Source of the DNA: Flammeovirgaceae bacterium UBA976
Lineage (GTDB): Bacteria > Bacteroidota > Bacteroidia > Cytophagales > Cyclobacteriaceae
Direction of reading: 5' to 3'
NCBI GenBank assembly: GCA_002292365.1
Contig: DBBU01000044.1
Span: 79,980-143,979 of the forward strand
DNA: 64,000 nucleotides
Part shown: positions 19,031-29,083 of the stretch, piece by piece
How the letters are laid out: the number at the start of each line of letters is the position of its first letter
Numbering within the stretch: position 1 is the stretch's first letter
Position numbers and translations under genes: made by a program
Notes under the pieces: model-generated
The model's database searches: none
Told to the model about the DNA's origin: nothing
What the model saw: only the letters and a program-made list of their open reading frames with translations

Positions 19031-19957
19031 ATGATGAAATCCAACAGAGATATCGTTAAGGAGATCGCATTGGATTTGGGCTTTTCGTATTGCGGCATAT
19101 CAAAGGCTGATTTTTTGGCAGAAGAGGTGGATCATCTTGAAACTTGGTTGAAAAGAGGCTATCAAGGTAAAATGAGCTATCTGGAGCGTCATTTTGATAA
19201 ACGATTGGACCCCCGAAAGCTAGTAGCTGGTGCCCAATCGGTGATTTCCCTATTGTATAATTATGCACCACAAAAAGATGAAACCGATCAGACACCCTAT
19301 AAGATCGCCCGATACGCTTATGGTAAAGATTATCATTTTGTCATCAAGGATAAATTGGCTGAATTCATGAATAGGATGAAGGCGGGCATAGGTAAGATTG
19401 AGGGGCGTGCTTTTGTCGATTCAGCACCGGTACATGAGCGGGCATGGGCCTCAAAAAGCGGTTTGGGTTGGGTAGGTAAAAATACTTTGTTAATCAATAA
19501 AGATTCGGGTAGTTACTTTTTTTTGGCAGAGCTGATTATTGATTTAAAATTAGAGGCCGATGGGCCGATTAAGGATTACTGTGGTACTTGTACCAGATGT
19601 ATTGACGCCTGTCCAACGGATGCAATCTCAGAACCTTATGTGGTGGATGGAAGTCGTTGCATTTCTTATTTAACTATTGAATTGAAAGACGAAATACCCA
19701 AGGAGTTCAGTGATAAAATGGAAGGGTGGGCTTTTGGTTGTGATATCTGTCAACAGGTGTGTCCTTGGAATAGATTTTCAACCCCACATAATGAACCCCA
19801 ATTTGCTCCCCAAGGCTGGGAAGAATTATCAAAAACAGCCTGGGAGGAAATGACGGAGGTAGTCTTCAATAATGTATTTAAAAAATCTCCAATAAACCGG
19901 ACGAAATTTAAAGGATTACAGAGGAATATATCCTTCATCCAAACGACGGAAGGATGA
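19031..19957 (+). CDS. queG: Epoxyqueuosine reductase
   Basis: Cobalamin-dependent enzyme of the last step of queuosine tRNA modification, reducing epoxyqueuosine to queuosine at position 34 of GUN-anticodon tRNAs. The 308 residues have the N-terminal B12-binding domain and two 4Fe-4S clusters: CGTCTRCIDACPTDAI (about 182-197) and CDICQQVCPWN (about 237-247). Two consecutive ATG codons (19031, 19034) could serve as start. Length is slightly short of E. coli QueG but typical of this phylum. A 73-base gap follows ruvB on the same strand. Confidence 0.95.
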   Translation: MMKSNRDIVKEIALDLGFSYCGISKADFLAEEVDHLETWLKRGYQGKMSYLERHFDKRLDPRKLVAGAQSVISLLYNYAPQKDETDQTPYKIARYAYGKDYHFVIKDKLAEFMNRMKAGIGKIEGRAFVDSAPVHERAWASKSGLGWVGKNTLLINKDSGSYFFLAELIIDLKLEADGPIKDYCGTCTRCIDACPTDAISEPYVVDGSRCISYLTIELKDEIPKEFSDKMEGWAFGCDICQQVCPWNRFSTPHNEPQFAPQGWEELSKTAWEEMTEVVFNNVFKKSPINRTKFKGLQRNISFIQTTEG

Positions 19958-20022
19958 CACCTATCAACTCAAAAGGGCTTCCATAATTGATTAACCACTT
20001 ATAGGCGGTGAGTTACCTTAGC

Positions 20023-21324
20023 TCAATCGCTACAGTATTCCATAATACCTTCTTTGATTCGGGTAAAGATTTCAAGTTGATCCTCTAAGTCTTCTTCTAA
20101 AAGTGTAATCCTAAATCCTAAAAGAGGGGAACAGAAAGCTGAGATAGGGACTACACAGACCTGTTTAGCGGCCAATAAATAATAGACGAATCGTTGGTCC
20201 AATGGCATTTCAGGGGTCAGCCAATTTTCCAGTAGGTGTGCTATTTTTGGATCCGTAATATTTAGTTGTTGTTTGGGTTTTAATGCTCCTGCTTTAAAGA
20301 TTATGGTGTTATAAAAAGCCCCGTTGGTCTGGTTGAAGTTGACATAGGGAATTTCAGCAAAAAAATCACAGAGCTTTTTACTTCTTTGACCAATTTCTTG
20401 ACTAGTGCTTTTTAAAAAAGCGTCATAACGGGAATCGGTCATGATCTTGGGAATAGCCCTTTGAGGCAACGTAGTTGAACTGACCTCGATCATTTTGGCA
20501 TTATCTATGGTTTGACAAAGCTTATTGAAGTCAGTATCTTGATCTCGATTGTAGTATTCTGCCCATCCACATCTTGCCCCTGGCCAAGGCACTTCTTTAG
20601 AAATCCCTTTCAATGAAATACCAGGGACCTTTCCGATGACTTTTGCCATTGGCGCAGTACTTGCATTATTGTATATGATGTGTTCATAAATCTCATCAAA
20701 AATTAAAAAAAGATTAAAGTCTTTGGCAATGGCGACTATAGCTCTCAAGATTTTTTCAGGATAAACCATCCCGGTGGGATTGTCAGGATTGATGACCAAT
20801 ATACCGACAATATTGGGATTGTAGCATACTTTATTTCGTAAATCTACAAGATCTGGATACCATTTATTTTCGGGATCAAGAGCATAAGTAATTGGTTGGT
20901 GATTGGCATGAGCTGCTTCTGCAGAAGAATGCGTCGAATAGGCAGGTGAGGGCCCTATTACCCGAGCCGTTGGTAGGAGGTATTGATAAATTTTCGCAAT
21001 GGCATCTCCTAGGCCATTAAAAAAGGTAATATCCTCTGCGTTGATTTGAACCCCATTTAATAAATTAGTTCTATGAGCAAGAAAGGTACGTGTCTCTAGG
21101 AGCCCCTTGGAATGACTATAACCATAAGTAGTATCGTCTTTCAAGAGTTCAATAATAATGTCCTTGATCCAGTTGGGGAGCGTACGATGCTTTTGGATGG
21201 GATCACCTATGTTTTCCCAATAAATTCGATGACCAAGTTGTTCAAGTTGTTCTGCTTTACGTACAATTCCCCGAATTTCATAGGAGAGTTCATCCGCACC
21301 TTCGCGAAGTAATTTTTGTCTCAT
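20023..21324 (-). CDS. Pyridoxal-phosphate aminotransferase, class I/II
   Basis: A 433-residue fold-type I PLP enzyme. Visible features are the substrate-side segment ENIGDP, the NPDNPTG motif (about residues 178-184), the aspartate loop FLIFDEIYEH (about 210), and the PLP lysine in SLKGISKEVPWPGARCGW (about 240). The sequence is closest to the aspartate/alanine-type branch that acts on 2-oxoglutarate, but the amino donor cannot be assigned. It stands alone, convergent with queG and followed upstream by the minus-strand methyltransferase cluster. The frequent overprediction of pyruvate specificity should be avoided. Confidence 0.88.
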   Translation of the reverse strand: MRQKLLREGADELSYEIRGIVRKAEQLEQLGHRIYWENIGDPIQKHRTLPNWIKDIIIELLKDDTTYGYSHSKGLLETRTFLAHRTNLLNGVQINAEDITFFNGLGDAIAKIYQYLLPTARVIGPSPAYSTHSSAEAAHANHQPITYALDPENKWYPDLVDLRNKVCYNPNIVGILVINPDNPTGMVYPEKILRAIVAIAKDFNLFLIFDEIYEHIIYNNASTAPMAKVIGKVPGISLKGISKEVPWPGARCGWAEYYNRDQDTDFNKLCQTIDNAKMIEVSSTTLPQRAIPKIMTDSRYDAFLKSTSQEIGQRSKKLCDFFAEIPYVNFNQTNGAFYNTIIFKAGALKPKQQLNITDPKIAHLLENWLTPEMPLDQRFVYYLLAAKQVCVVPISAFCSPLLGFRITLLEEDLEDQLEIFTRIKEGIMEYCSD

Positions 21325-21406
21325 AATTAGTAAAAAAAAGTGCTAATTTATTTATTTTACTATTGAAAAATGTAATTTTTCTAGCATAGAAATTAAGTTA
21401 TTCTTC

Positions 21407-22582
21407 TTAGAGGTATGCACCTTCTTTTAGGTTGTATTTGCAGAATTGGACTTGTAAGGCTCCATTGAATAAAGCCATTTTTTCACTTGGTTTTAAATGT
21501 AACTGTTTGAGCGCTGGGACATTTGAGCTCAATACCCAAGCATCGAAACTTGAAAAGTTATTTTTAAAGGAATCTCCTAGTTTTTTATAAAGATTATCGA
21601 CGTCTTCTCCTATTCTTTCACCATAGGGAGGATTGGTAATGATCATACCTGTTTGAAATTTGGGAATAAAGTCCTCAAATGCGACTTGTCTGATTTGAAC
21701 ATCTCGTCCCATTCTCAGTTTTTTCAAGGCTCCTTTGGCGAGGGCAACGGCATGACCATCGATATCTCCACCGGAGATCATCAAGGGGGCACTTCTGATT
21801 TTACCCTGTGCTTCTGCTCTGATTCGATTCCACATCATGGGTTGAAAGTTATTCCAATTCTTAAAGCCAAACTCCTTTTGATTGATTTGAGGAGGAATAT
21901 TTAATCCCATAAGTACCGCCTCAATGATGATGGTTCCGGTTCCACACATGGGATCAACCAGAGGGATACTTTTGTTCCAACCTGCCAACTGTAATAGACC
22001 GGAAGCCATGACTTCATTGAGTGGAGCTTGATGTCCTGGTTCCCTATAACCGCGTTGATTGAGGAGTCGTCCGGAACTGTCCAATGAAATGATGAATTTA
22101 TCTTGATAACCATGTAAGTTGAAGAGGATATCAGGTTTTTCAATATCTACAGAGGGCCGCAAATTAAATTTTTCTCTAAACTGATCGGCAATCGCATCTT
22201 TCATTTTAAGTGCAGTATATTTTGAGTGTGTAAAATACTCTGAGAAAATAGTATTGTCGATGGCAAAAGTTTGCCTGACATCAAGAAATTGAGACCAATC
22301 AAATGATTTGACTTGGCCGTAAAGTTCGGTTTCATTACGGGCTGTAAATTCATATACCGGGACCAAAATACGTAAGGCAGTCCTTAAGTTCAAGTTTGCC
22401 TCATAAAGGAAGGGCAGTTTCCCTTCACATTCTACAGCGCGTTTTCTTTTTTTGATGTTTTGTCCACCTAGGAGTTCAACTTCCTTCATGAGGACCTCTT
22501 CGAGTCCATGTAAGGTTTTGATGACTATTTTCAATGAATTTATCTTTAAGGTACGTAAAGTTAATTGAATATATTTTGTCAA
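21407..22582 (-). CDS. THUMP-domain class I rRNA methyltransferase (RlmL-type)
   Basis: SAM-dependent N2-guanine methyltransferase of 23S rRNA by family. The 391 residues contain an N-terminal THUMP RNA-binding domain (about 40-165, with FAIDNTIFSEYFTHSKYTALKMKD-like core), and a Rossmann methyltransferase with motif I DPMCGTGT (about 208) and catalytic motif IV TNPPYGER (about 305). It matches the N-terminal half of E. coli RlmL and lacks the RlmK half, as in YpsC-type proteins. The start is uncertain: the first ATG gives a non-homologous lead of about 17 residues, and a TTG at the LKIVIKTLHGLEE junction is an alternative. Confidence 0.9.
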   Translation of the reverse strand: MTKYIQLTLRTLKINSLKIVIKTLHGLEEVLMKEVELLGGQNIKKRKRAVECEGKLPFLYEANLNLRTALRILVPVYEFTARNETELYGQVKSFDWSQFLDVRQTFAIDNTIFSEYFTHSKYTALKMKDAIADQFREKFNLRPSVDIEKPDILFNLHGYQDKFIISLDSSGRLLNQRGYREPGHQAPLNEVMASGLLQLAGWNKSIPLVDPMCGTGTIIIEAVLMGLNIPPQINQKEFGFKNWNNFQPMMWNRIRAEAQGKIRSAPLMISGGDIDGHAVALAKGALKKLRMGRDVQIRQVAFEDFIPKFQTGMIITNPPYGERIGEDVDNLYKKLGDSFKNNFSSFDAWVLSSNVPALKQLHLKPSEKMALFNGALQVQFCKYNLKEGAYL

Positions 22583-22652
22583 TATGACCTTACCAATCGA
22601 TCCATGAGCTTTTAAAACATTTTTTGCTCATTGTGATGGGTTTTAGATTTGA

Positions 22653-23327
22653 TCAATTTAATAAATGGGGCCGTCTTTCTTTGGTTTTCTTAACAGCTGC
22701 TTCATGCCTCCAATCATTGATCACAGCCTTGTTACCCGATAATAGAATTTTTGGTACTTTCCATCCATTATATATAGCAGGTCGTGTATACACAGGAGGT
22801 GCCAAGAGGTCATCTTGAAAAGAGTCGGTGAGCGCGGAGCTTTCATCGTTGAGCACACCTGGGATCAGTCGGATTAAACTATCGGCAACTATCATAGCGG
22901 CTAGTTCGCCTCCAGAGAGAACATAATCTCCGATACTGATTTCTCGGGTGATTAAATGGTCACGTACGCGCTGATCTATACCTTTGTAGTGGCCACAGAG
23001 TAAGATGATGTTTTTATTAAGAGACAATTGATTGCACGTGGATTGATTTAATTTCTCTCCATCGGGTGTCATAAAAATAATCTCGTCATAATCTGTATGC
23101 TTTTTTAGAGCACTGATGCACCGGTCAATAGGCTCAATCATCATGACCATCCCTGCACCTCCTCCATAAGCATAATCATCAATAGATTTTTGTTTGTTGC
23201 TCGTAAAAGGTCTTAAATCGTGAATATAGAGCTCTACCAATCCTTTTTTTTGGGCCCTTTTTACAATGCTTTGATTCATGGGGCCCTCAAAGAGTTCAGG
23301 TAGACATGTGATAATGTCAATTCTCAT
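22653..23327 (-). CDS. trmD: tRNA (guanine-N1-)-methyltransferase TrmD
   Basis: SPOUT-fold enzyme that makes m1G37 in tRNAs reading CNN codons. I use ATG 23327 ([16 protein letters not shown]), the canonical family start; upstream in-frame codons belong to rimM. The 224 residues include the SAM knot segments [13 protein letters not shown] and [13 protein letters not shown]. The 5' end overlaps rimM by 11 bases, so the pair is translationally coupled in the usual rpsP-rimM-trmD order (rplS is absent here). Confidence 0.97.
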   Translation of the reverse strand: MRIDIITCLPELFEGPMNQSIVKRAQKKGLVELYIHDLRPFTSNKQKSIDDYAYGGGAGMVMMIEPIDRCISALKKHTDYDEIIFMTPDGEKLNQSTCNQLSLNKNIILLCGHYKGIDQRVRDHLITREISIGDYVLSGGELAAMIVADSLIRLIPGVLNDESSALTDSFQDDLLAPPVYTRPAIYNGWKVPKILLSGNKAVINDWRHEAAVKKTKERRPHLLN

Positions 23328-23847
23328 TGCTAAAATAGATTTCCATGAAACCATTAGGAAGTTCAATATGAGCTTCTTTTTTTGTTAGATCGACTTTTTT
23401 GAATATAGCGTCTTCGATCGGAATTAACAGTTCTTGCTCTTTGTAGAAGACAGCTGCAAGATATTGTGAAGAGGGTTGATAAATTTGTGCAATTGTACCT
23501 AAAAAAGCCCCTAGGTGGAATATCTTAAATCCGACAAGATCGTGGAAAAAATATTCTCCGTCTCGCAGTTTTGGTAAGTGATTTAGCGGGAGATAGATTG
23601 CTTGACCTACCAGATCCTTGGCCAGATCGACGTGGTCAATATCTTCGAAATGAATGAGTGTTTTTACACCATTCATTGAGATTTGTTTAACAAAAAAAGG
23701 AATCAGATTTCCAGATTGCTCTAGAAAGACGGATTCCAATTCACTGTATTCATCTGGTTGGTCCACATCTAGTTCAATGGTTACCATACCTTTTAAACCG
23801 TGCGTTTTGACGATATTTCCCAACTGGTAACATTCATCCTTACGCAT
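23317..23847 (-). CDS. rimM: 16S rRNA processing/maturation factor RimM
   Basis: Assists 30S subunit maturation by binding uS19. The 176 residues show the family start [20 protein letters not shown] (residues 8-27), the PRC-barrel region beginning [12 protein letters not shown], and a C-terminus ending [10 protein letters not shown]. It lies 8 bases after rpsP and overlaps trmD. Confidence 0.96.
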   Translation of the reverse strand: MRKDECYQLGNIVKTHGLKGMVTIELDVDQPDEYSELESVFLEQSGNLIPFFVKQISMNGVKTLIHFEDIDHVDLAKDLVGQAIYLPLNHLPKLRDGEYFFHDLVGFKIFHLGAFLGTIAQIYQPSSQYLAAVFYKEQELLIPIEDAIFKKVDLTKKEAHIELPNGFMEIYFSNEN

Positions 23848-23855
23848 GGGGATAA

Positions 23856-24590
23856 TTATTTTGAAGCTTCTTCAGTTGCTGCTGCTCCCTTGTCACTTTC
23901 TTTAGTTTTTGTTTCTGCAGGCGCATCAGCTTTCACTTCCTCTACTTTCGCTTCTTCCGCTTTCACTTCTTTTGGTGCAGCGGCTTCAGTTTTGGAAGCT
24001 TCAGGCGCTTCGGCGTTTGCCTTTTCAGCAGTTTTCTGATCTGAGATCGCTTCCTCAGCCTCTTCGGTAAGTTCTTTCTCGGAAGCAGCTACCGCAGCAT
24101 CTGTTATTTCAGCAGCTAGCACGGCTTCTGCATCTTGCTTTCTTTTCATGATGGCCGCTGCTCTTGTTTCATTGACCTTCTTTTCGGCCTCAAACTTTGT
24201 TTTGGCCACTTTGTTGTTGGCTTCAGTCAATTTATTGAGGGCTTCTTGATTCTGTTTTTCTTTGTTTTGGAACCACTCTTCAAACTTTTTGTCTGCATTT
24301 TCCTGTGTGATGGCTCCTTTATTGACACCTACTTGAAGATGTTTTTTAAACATAACTCCTCTTTCAGATAGAATGGCTCGAGCCGTATCGGTTGGCTGGG
24401 CACCTTTCATAATCCAATCTAGGGCTTTTTCTTCGTTGATATTAATGAATGCAGGATTGACATTGGGATTATAAGAACCAATTTTTTCAATAAAGCGACC
24501 ATCTCGTGGTGCTCTTGCGTCTGCGATGACCACATCATACATGGCCAATTTTTTACGTCCTCGACGTGCTAATCTTATTTTTACTGACAT
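23856..24590 (-). CDS. rpsP: 30S ribosomal protein S16 with long acidic/Ala-rich tail
   Basis: Small-subunit ribosomal protein that stabilises 16S rRNA folding. Residues 1-80 are the S16 domain ([40 protein letters not shown] region). The E. coli protein ends here at about 82 residues; this one reaches 244. The extra part is first helical and Lys/Asn-rich, then a low-complexity Ala/Glu/Lys/Thr tail. C-terminal extensions are usual in Bacteroidota but this one is long. First gene of rpsP-rimM-trmD, with a TATCTTTG promoter element 54 bases upstream. Confidence 0.96.
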   Translation of the reverse strand: MSVKIRLARRGRKKLAMYDVVIADARAPRDGRFIEKIGSYNPNVNPAFININEEKALDWIMKGAQPTDTARAILSERGVMFKKHLQVGVNKGAITQENADKKFEEWFQNKEKQNQEALNKLTEANNKVAKTKFEAEKKVNETRAAAIMKRKQDAEAVLAAEITDAAVAASEKELTEEAEEAISDQKTAEKANAEAPEASKTEAAAPKEVKAEEAKVEEVKADAPAETKTKESDKGAAATEEASK

Positions 24591-24643
24591 TGTTTGTTTT
24601 ATTTATGGAACGCGTCCATGTTAAAAATTAAAAAAATAGAGCG

Positions 24644-24651
24644 CAAAGATA
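24644..24651 (-). promoter_or_regulatory. TAnnTTTG -7 promoter element of rpsP-rimM-trmD
   Basis: TATCTTTG on the minus strand, an exact match to the -7 consensus, 54 bases before the rpsP ATG. No TTTG at -33. It is divergent from the sucA promoter about 130 bases away. Confidence 0.55.
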
Positions 24652-24751
24652 AAGGAAAATATCTATTAAGTTATTAGGGAGATGTAATAAAAGCAATAAG
24701 ATGTAATTTAAATCTTATTGCAATTTTCATTTGCATATTCGTTTACACGGT

Positions 24752-24783
24752 TTTGTAATAATTAAAAACTATTTCTATATTTG
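24752..24783 (+). promoter_or_regulatory. Complete TTTG-N20-TAnnTTTG promoter of the sucAB-lpdA cluster
   Basis: TTTG (24752-24755), 20 bases, then TATATTTG (24776-24783), ending 23 bases before the sucA ATG. Both elements and spacing fit the Bacteroidota primary sigma consensus. Confidence 0.7.
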
Positions 24784-24806
24784 AAGGGTTATTAATACAT
24801 ACAAAG

Positions 24807-27521
24807 ATGGATAAATATTCTTATATCGGAAATGCAGATGTTGCGCACATTAACAGTCTATATGAATCTTATCAGGAAGATCCTGAAAGCGTTGATGCTT
24901 CCTGGAGATTATTTTTCCAGGGATTTGAGTTTTCCGCTAATAGCTATGAGGCCAGTGCAGAACCTGCTATGGGAAACTCAAAAGAAACGGCGGTCAAAAA
25001 TCTGATACATGCTTATAGATCAAGAGCGCACTTGAAATCAGACACCAACCCTGTACGGGATAGAAGGAATCATGATATCAAATTAGATTTAGATCATTTC
25101 GGTTTGTTATCAGCTGATTTAGAAACCGCTTTTCAGGTAGGTAATGAAATAGGGCTAGGTGCTGCTAAGTTAAAAGATATTGTAACTAGGTTAAAGAAGA
25201 TTTATTTAGGATCTATTGGTTACGAATATTCCCACTTAAGAGAACCACATATTTTGGCCTGGTTTCGTTCTAAATGTGAAACCGAAGGGGCCAATATTAA
25301 TCCTCCCGAAAAAGAGAAAGAACATATATTGGGTAAACTCAATGAAGCCGTAGTATTTGAAAACTTTCTACATACCAAATATATAGGCCAAAAAAGGTTT
25401 TCTTTGGAAGGGGGAGAGAATACCATACCAGCGCTAGACAAAATAATTAGGAGGGCCGTCGAATTTGGTGTCCAGGAGGTAGTTATTGGGATGGCGCATC
25501 GTGGGAGATTGAATGTTTTGGCTAATATCATGGGTAAAACCTATGATGAAATTTTTAATGAATTTGAAGGAGGATCCAATCCAGATCTTACTATGGGTGA
25601 TGGAGATGTGAAGTATCATTTGGGATTTTCAAGCCAATATGTTTCAGATTCCGGAAATATGGCCTATGTGAAACTTGCACCTAATCCTTCACATCTAGAA
25701 GCCGTGGACCCCGTAGTATTGGGAGTAACCCGAGCGCAAATAGATGACGAATATCGGGGAGACATGTCCAAATGTCTACCTATCGTCATTCATGGAGATG
25801 CTGCGGTTGCGGGTCAAGGCTTGGTTTACGAATGTGTTCAAATGGCTAATTTAGAAGGTTATAGAACCGGAGGAACGATTCATTTTGTCATCAATAATCA
25901 AGTAGGTTTTACCACAGATTATGACGATGCTAGGTCAAGTATTTATTGTACAGATTTATCGAAAATAATAGATGCGCCCGTGTTGCATGTCAATGGCGAT
26001 GATGCCGAAGCTGTCAATTTTGCAGTGAATCTAGCTGTAGAGTATAGACAGGAGTTTGGTAAAGATATTTTTATTGATTTGCTGTGCTATAGAAGACACG
26101 GCCATAATGAAAGTGACGAACCCAAATTTACGCAGCCTAAACTTTACAATATTATCTCCAAGCATCCCAATCCACGTGAGGTGTATATAAAAAAACTCAA
26201 AGAAAGGGGTGATGAAGCTGGAGAAACTGCCGAAAAATTAGATAAGGAATTTAAAAAATTACTTCAGGATAGGCTCAATTTCGTGAAGCAAAAGCCACTG
26301 CCGTATAAGCCACAAAAAATTGATGAGGAATGGAAGTTTTTAAGAAAGTCTAAACCTGAAGATTTTCATACATCTCCCGATACCTCAATTTCTGATGCGT
26401 TGGTTCAAAAAATAGCGTATGCATTGACGACGCTCCCCGTAGGTTTTAAACCCTTAAGACAAATAGAAAAGCTGATGAAAGATCGAAAATCGGCTTTTTT
26501 TGACAAAAAAGAATTAGGATGGGGTGAAGGTGAATTACTTGCCTACGGATCATTATTGGCTGAGGGTAAAATCGTGCGCATGTCGGGTCAGGATGTCAAA
26601 CGTGGTACTTTTTCCCACCGGCATTCTTTTGTGGTGGATTCAGAGACCAACGAACCTTATTGCCATCTAAATCATATTGAGGAGGGCCAACAGCCTCTTA
26701 AAATTTTTAATTCTCTATTGTCTGAGTTTGGAGTACTGGGCTTTGAATATGGTTACGCCATGTCAACCCCCAATGCATTGGTGGTGTGGGAAGCCCAATT
26801 TGGAGATTTTGCCAATGGGGCTCAGGTCATGATTGATCAATTTATTTCAAGCGCGGAGACCAAGTGGCAACGAATGAATGGCTTGGTGATGTTACTTCCC
26901 CACGGCTACGAAGGACAAGGTCCTGAACACTCCAGTGCTCGTATGGAACGGTTTCTTCAGATGTGTGCTCAGGATAACATGATTATTGCAAACATAACCA
27001 GTTCGGCCAACTTCTTTCATTTAATGCGTAGACAGGTGGCTTGGGAATTCAGAAAACCCTGTGTCGTTTTTTCCCCTAAATCTTTGTTAAGAAGTCCGAA
27101 GGTAGCCGCGCCGATAAAAGATTTTACTGAAGGTAAGTTTTGTGAAATTTATTCAGATGATTACGTGGTCGCTGGTCAGGTGAAAAAGGTAATTATGTGT
27201 TCTGGAAAAATTTATTTTGACCTTATAGATGAACAGCAAAAGCAAAAGGCCAAAGAAGTTGCCATTGTAAGGATAGAGCAATTGCACCCTTTTCCCAAAA
27301 AACAATTGGATGCGATTCTGAAAAAATATAAAAATCCTAAATTAATATGGGCACAAGAAGAACCTGAAAATATGGGACCTTGGTCCTACATCCTCAGAAT
27401 AGCAGAGGGTTATGAATTTGCACTCATAGCAAGAAAAGCAGCTTCGTCACCCGCGACGGGTTTTAATAAAATCCATAAGATAGAACAAGAAGATTTAGTT
27501 AACAAAGCATTTAAATTATAA
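24807..27521 (+). CDS. sucA: 2-oxoglutarate dehydrogenase E1 component
   Basis: Thiamine-diphosphate-dependent decarboxylase of the TCA cycle, first step of the 2-oxoglutarate dehydrogenase complex. The 904 residues begin with the N-terminal E2-docking helix ([29 protein letters not shown] region), and contain [15 protein letters not shown], the TPP/Mg segment [13 protein letters not shown], and [11 protein letters not shown]. Length is near the normal 930. It starts a plus-strand run with sucB 4 bases downstream and lpdA next, so all three complex subunits are encoded together. Driven by a full consensus promoter. Confidence 0.98.
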   Translation: MDKYSYIGNADVAHINSLYESYQEDPESVDASWRLFFQGFEFSANSYEASAEPAMGNSKETAVKNLIHAYRSRAHLKSDTNPVRDRRNHDIKLDLDHFGLLSADLETAFQVGNEIGLGAAKLKDIVTRLKKIYLGSIGYEYSHLREPHILAWFRSKCETEGANINPPEKEKEHILGKLNEAVVFENFLHTKYIGQKRFSLEGGENTIPALDKIIRRAVEFGVQEVVIGMAHRGRLNVLANIMGKTYDEIFNEFEGGSNPDLTMGDGDVKYHLGFSSQYVSDSGNMAYVKLAPNPSHLEAVDPVVLGVTRAQIDDEYRGDMSKCLPIVIHGDAAVAGQGLVYECVQMANLEGYRTGGTIHFVINNQVGFTTDYDDARSSIYCTDLSKIIDAPVLHVNGDDAEAVNFAVNLAVEYRQEFGKDIFIDLLCYRRHGHNESDEPKFTQPKLYNIISKHPNPREVYIKKLKERGDEAGETAEKLDKEFKKLLQDRLNFVKQKPLPYKPQKIDEEWKFLRKSKPEDFHTSPDTSISDALVQKIAYALTTLPVGFKPLRQIEKLMKDRKSAFFDKKELGWGEGELLAYGSLLAEGKIVRMSGQDVKRGTFSHRHSFVVDSETNEPYCHLNHIEEGQQPLKIFNSLLSEFGVLGFEYGYAMSTPNALVVWEAQFGDFANGAQVMIDQFISSAETKWQRMNGLVMLLPHGYEGQGPEHSSARMERFLQMCAQDNMIIANITSSANFFHLMRRQVAWEFRKPCVVFSPKSLLRSPKVAAPIKDFTEGKFCEIYSDDYVVAGQVKKVIMCSGKIYFDLIDEQQKQKAKEVAIVRIEQLHPFPKKQLDAILKKYKNPKLIWAQEEPENMGPWSYILRIAEGYEFALIARKAASSPATGFNKIHKIEQEDLVNKAFKL

Positions 27522-27525
27522 GCAT

Positions 27526-29037
27526 ATGAGTCTTGAAATGAAAGTCCCATCCGTTGGGGAATCAATATCAGAAGTTACGGTTTCACAGTGGATGAAAAAT
27601 GACGGAGATCATGTAGAAATAGATGAAGTGATTTGTGAGCTTGAATCGGATAAGGCCACCTTTGAAGTCAGTGCTGAAATTGAGGGCATTTTGAAACTTA
27701 AGGTAGGTGCGGGTGATACCGTTGAAATCGGTGGCCTGTTATGTGTTATTGAGGCATCAAGTGAAATAAAAGAGGCGATAGTTCCTGATGTGAAATCAGA
27801 AAAATTGACTGGAGGAGCCGTAAAAACTATTCAAATGCTTGTGCCCACGGTAGGTGAATCGATCAACGAGGTAACGATATCTAACTGGGCCAAGGCATCG
27901 GGTGATTTAGTAGTTTTAGATGAGGTTATTGCAGAAATTGAATCCGATAAGGCTACTTTCGAATTAACGGCCGAAGCGACAGGGAAGTTAGAAATTTTGG
28001 CTGCTGATGGTACAACCCTTGAGATTGGAGGATTAATATGTCAAATAGCCGTTACCGATGAGGTGCAGCCTAGTACAGCGGTTATACCCTCTGAATCAGA
28101 TCACGCCACAACACCGGCTGTATCCAAAGGCTATGCCGTGGGTCATGCCCCTCCCGCCGCGACCAAAATATTGGCAGAAAAAGGAATTTCAGCAGCTGCG
28201 GTCCAAGGAACAGGTGTAGGTGGAAGAATTACCAAAGAAGATGCCATGAACGCCCAATTACAAAAAGTAGAGTCATCCCCAAAAGAGCAAGAAAAATCGA
28301 TCATAAATGATCCTGTACAATCTGCAGACCAAGGTGAGCGGTCTGAGCAAAGGCAAAAAATGTCACCTTTGAGAAAAACTGTAGCGAAACGATTGGTTTC
28401 AGTTAAAAATGAAACTGCCATGTTGACTACTTTTAATGAAGTCAATATGCAACCGATCATGGAGTTAAGAAAAAAATACAAAGAATCATTTAAAGCAAAA
28501 TATGAAGTGGGTCTTGGTTTCATGTCCTTCTTTACCAAGGCTTGTTGCGTGGCACTGCAGGATTGGCCAGCTGTAAATGCAAAAATTGATGGAGATGAAA
28601 TCATATATAGTAATTTTTGTGATGTCTCTATCGCTGTGTCAGCACCCAAAGGTCTTGTTGTTCCTGTGATCCGGAATGCTGAAACCCTGTCCTTTGAGCA
28701 AATAGAGAGGGAAGTAGTTAGGTTAGCCACTAAAGCCAGAGAAAACAAATTAAGTATTCCAGAAATGACCGGAGGTACTTTTACCATCACCAATGGAGGA
28801 ATTTTTGGCTCGATGCTATCGACACCCATCATCAATGCCCCACAATCAGCTATTTTAGGGATGCATAATATTGTGCAGAGACCTGTAGTGGAGGATGGAG
28901 AAATAGTGGTTCGACCGATCATGTATGTTGCACTTTCTTATGATCACCGAATTATAGATGGTCGGGAATCGGTAAGCTTTTTGGTAAGATTAAAAGAACT
29001 TTTAGAAGATCCTTCACGATTGCTCTTGGGAGTTTAA
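27526..29037 (+). CDS. sucB: Dihydrolipoamide succinyltransferase E2 with two lipoyl domains
   Basis: Core acyltransferase that passes succinyl groups to CoA. The 503 residues hold two tandem lipoyl domains, each with the ESDKATFE loop; the lipoylated lysines are Lys43 and about Lys142. A peripheral-subunit-binding domain follows (about 205-240, [28 protein letters not shown] region), then the catalytic CAT domain ending with [11 protein letters not shown]. coli SucB has one lipoyl domain and about 405 residues, so the duplication explains the greater length. It starts 4 bases after sucA. Confidence 0.96.
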   Translation: MSLEMKVPSVGESISEVTVSQWMKNDGDHVEIDEVICELESDKATFEVSAEIEGILKLKVGAGDTVEIGGLLCVIEASSEIKEAIVPDVKSEKLTGGAVKTIQMLVPTVGESINEVTISNWAKASGDLVVLDEVIAEIESDKATFELTAEATGKLEILAADGTTLEIGGLICQIAVTDEVQPSTAVIPSESDHATTPAVSKGYAVGHAPPAATKILAEKGISAAAVQGTGVGGRITKEDAMNAQLQKVESSPKEQEKSIINDPVQSADQGERSEQRQKMSPLRKTVAKRLVSVKNETAMLTTFNEVNMQPIMELRKKYKESFKAKYEVGLGFMSFFTKACCVALQDWPAVNAKIDGDEIIYSNFCDVSIAVSAPKGLVVPVIRNAETLSFEQIEREVVRLATKARENKLSIPEMTGGTFTITNGGIFGSMLSTPIINAPQSAILGMHNIVQRPVVEDGEIVVRPIMYVALSYDHRIIDGRESVSFLVRLKELLEDPSRLLLGV

Positions 29038-29083
29038 GAAAATATTAAGGTTTTTGCTATTTAAACACAAAAAACACAGAATC

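Noticed and set aside
28143..28922. 259-codon frame antisense to sucB
   Set aside because: It lies fully inside a clear sucB gene; its Ser/Thr/Ile-rich content is the shadow of that coding sequence.
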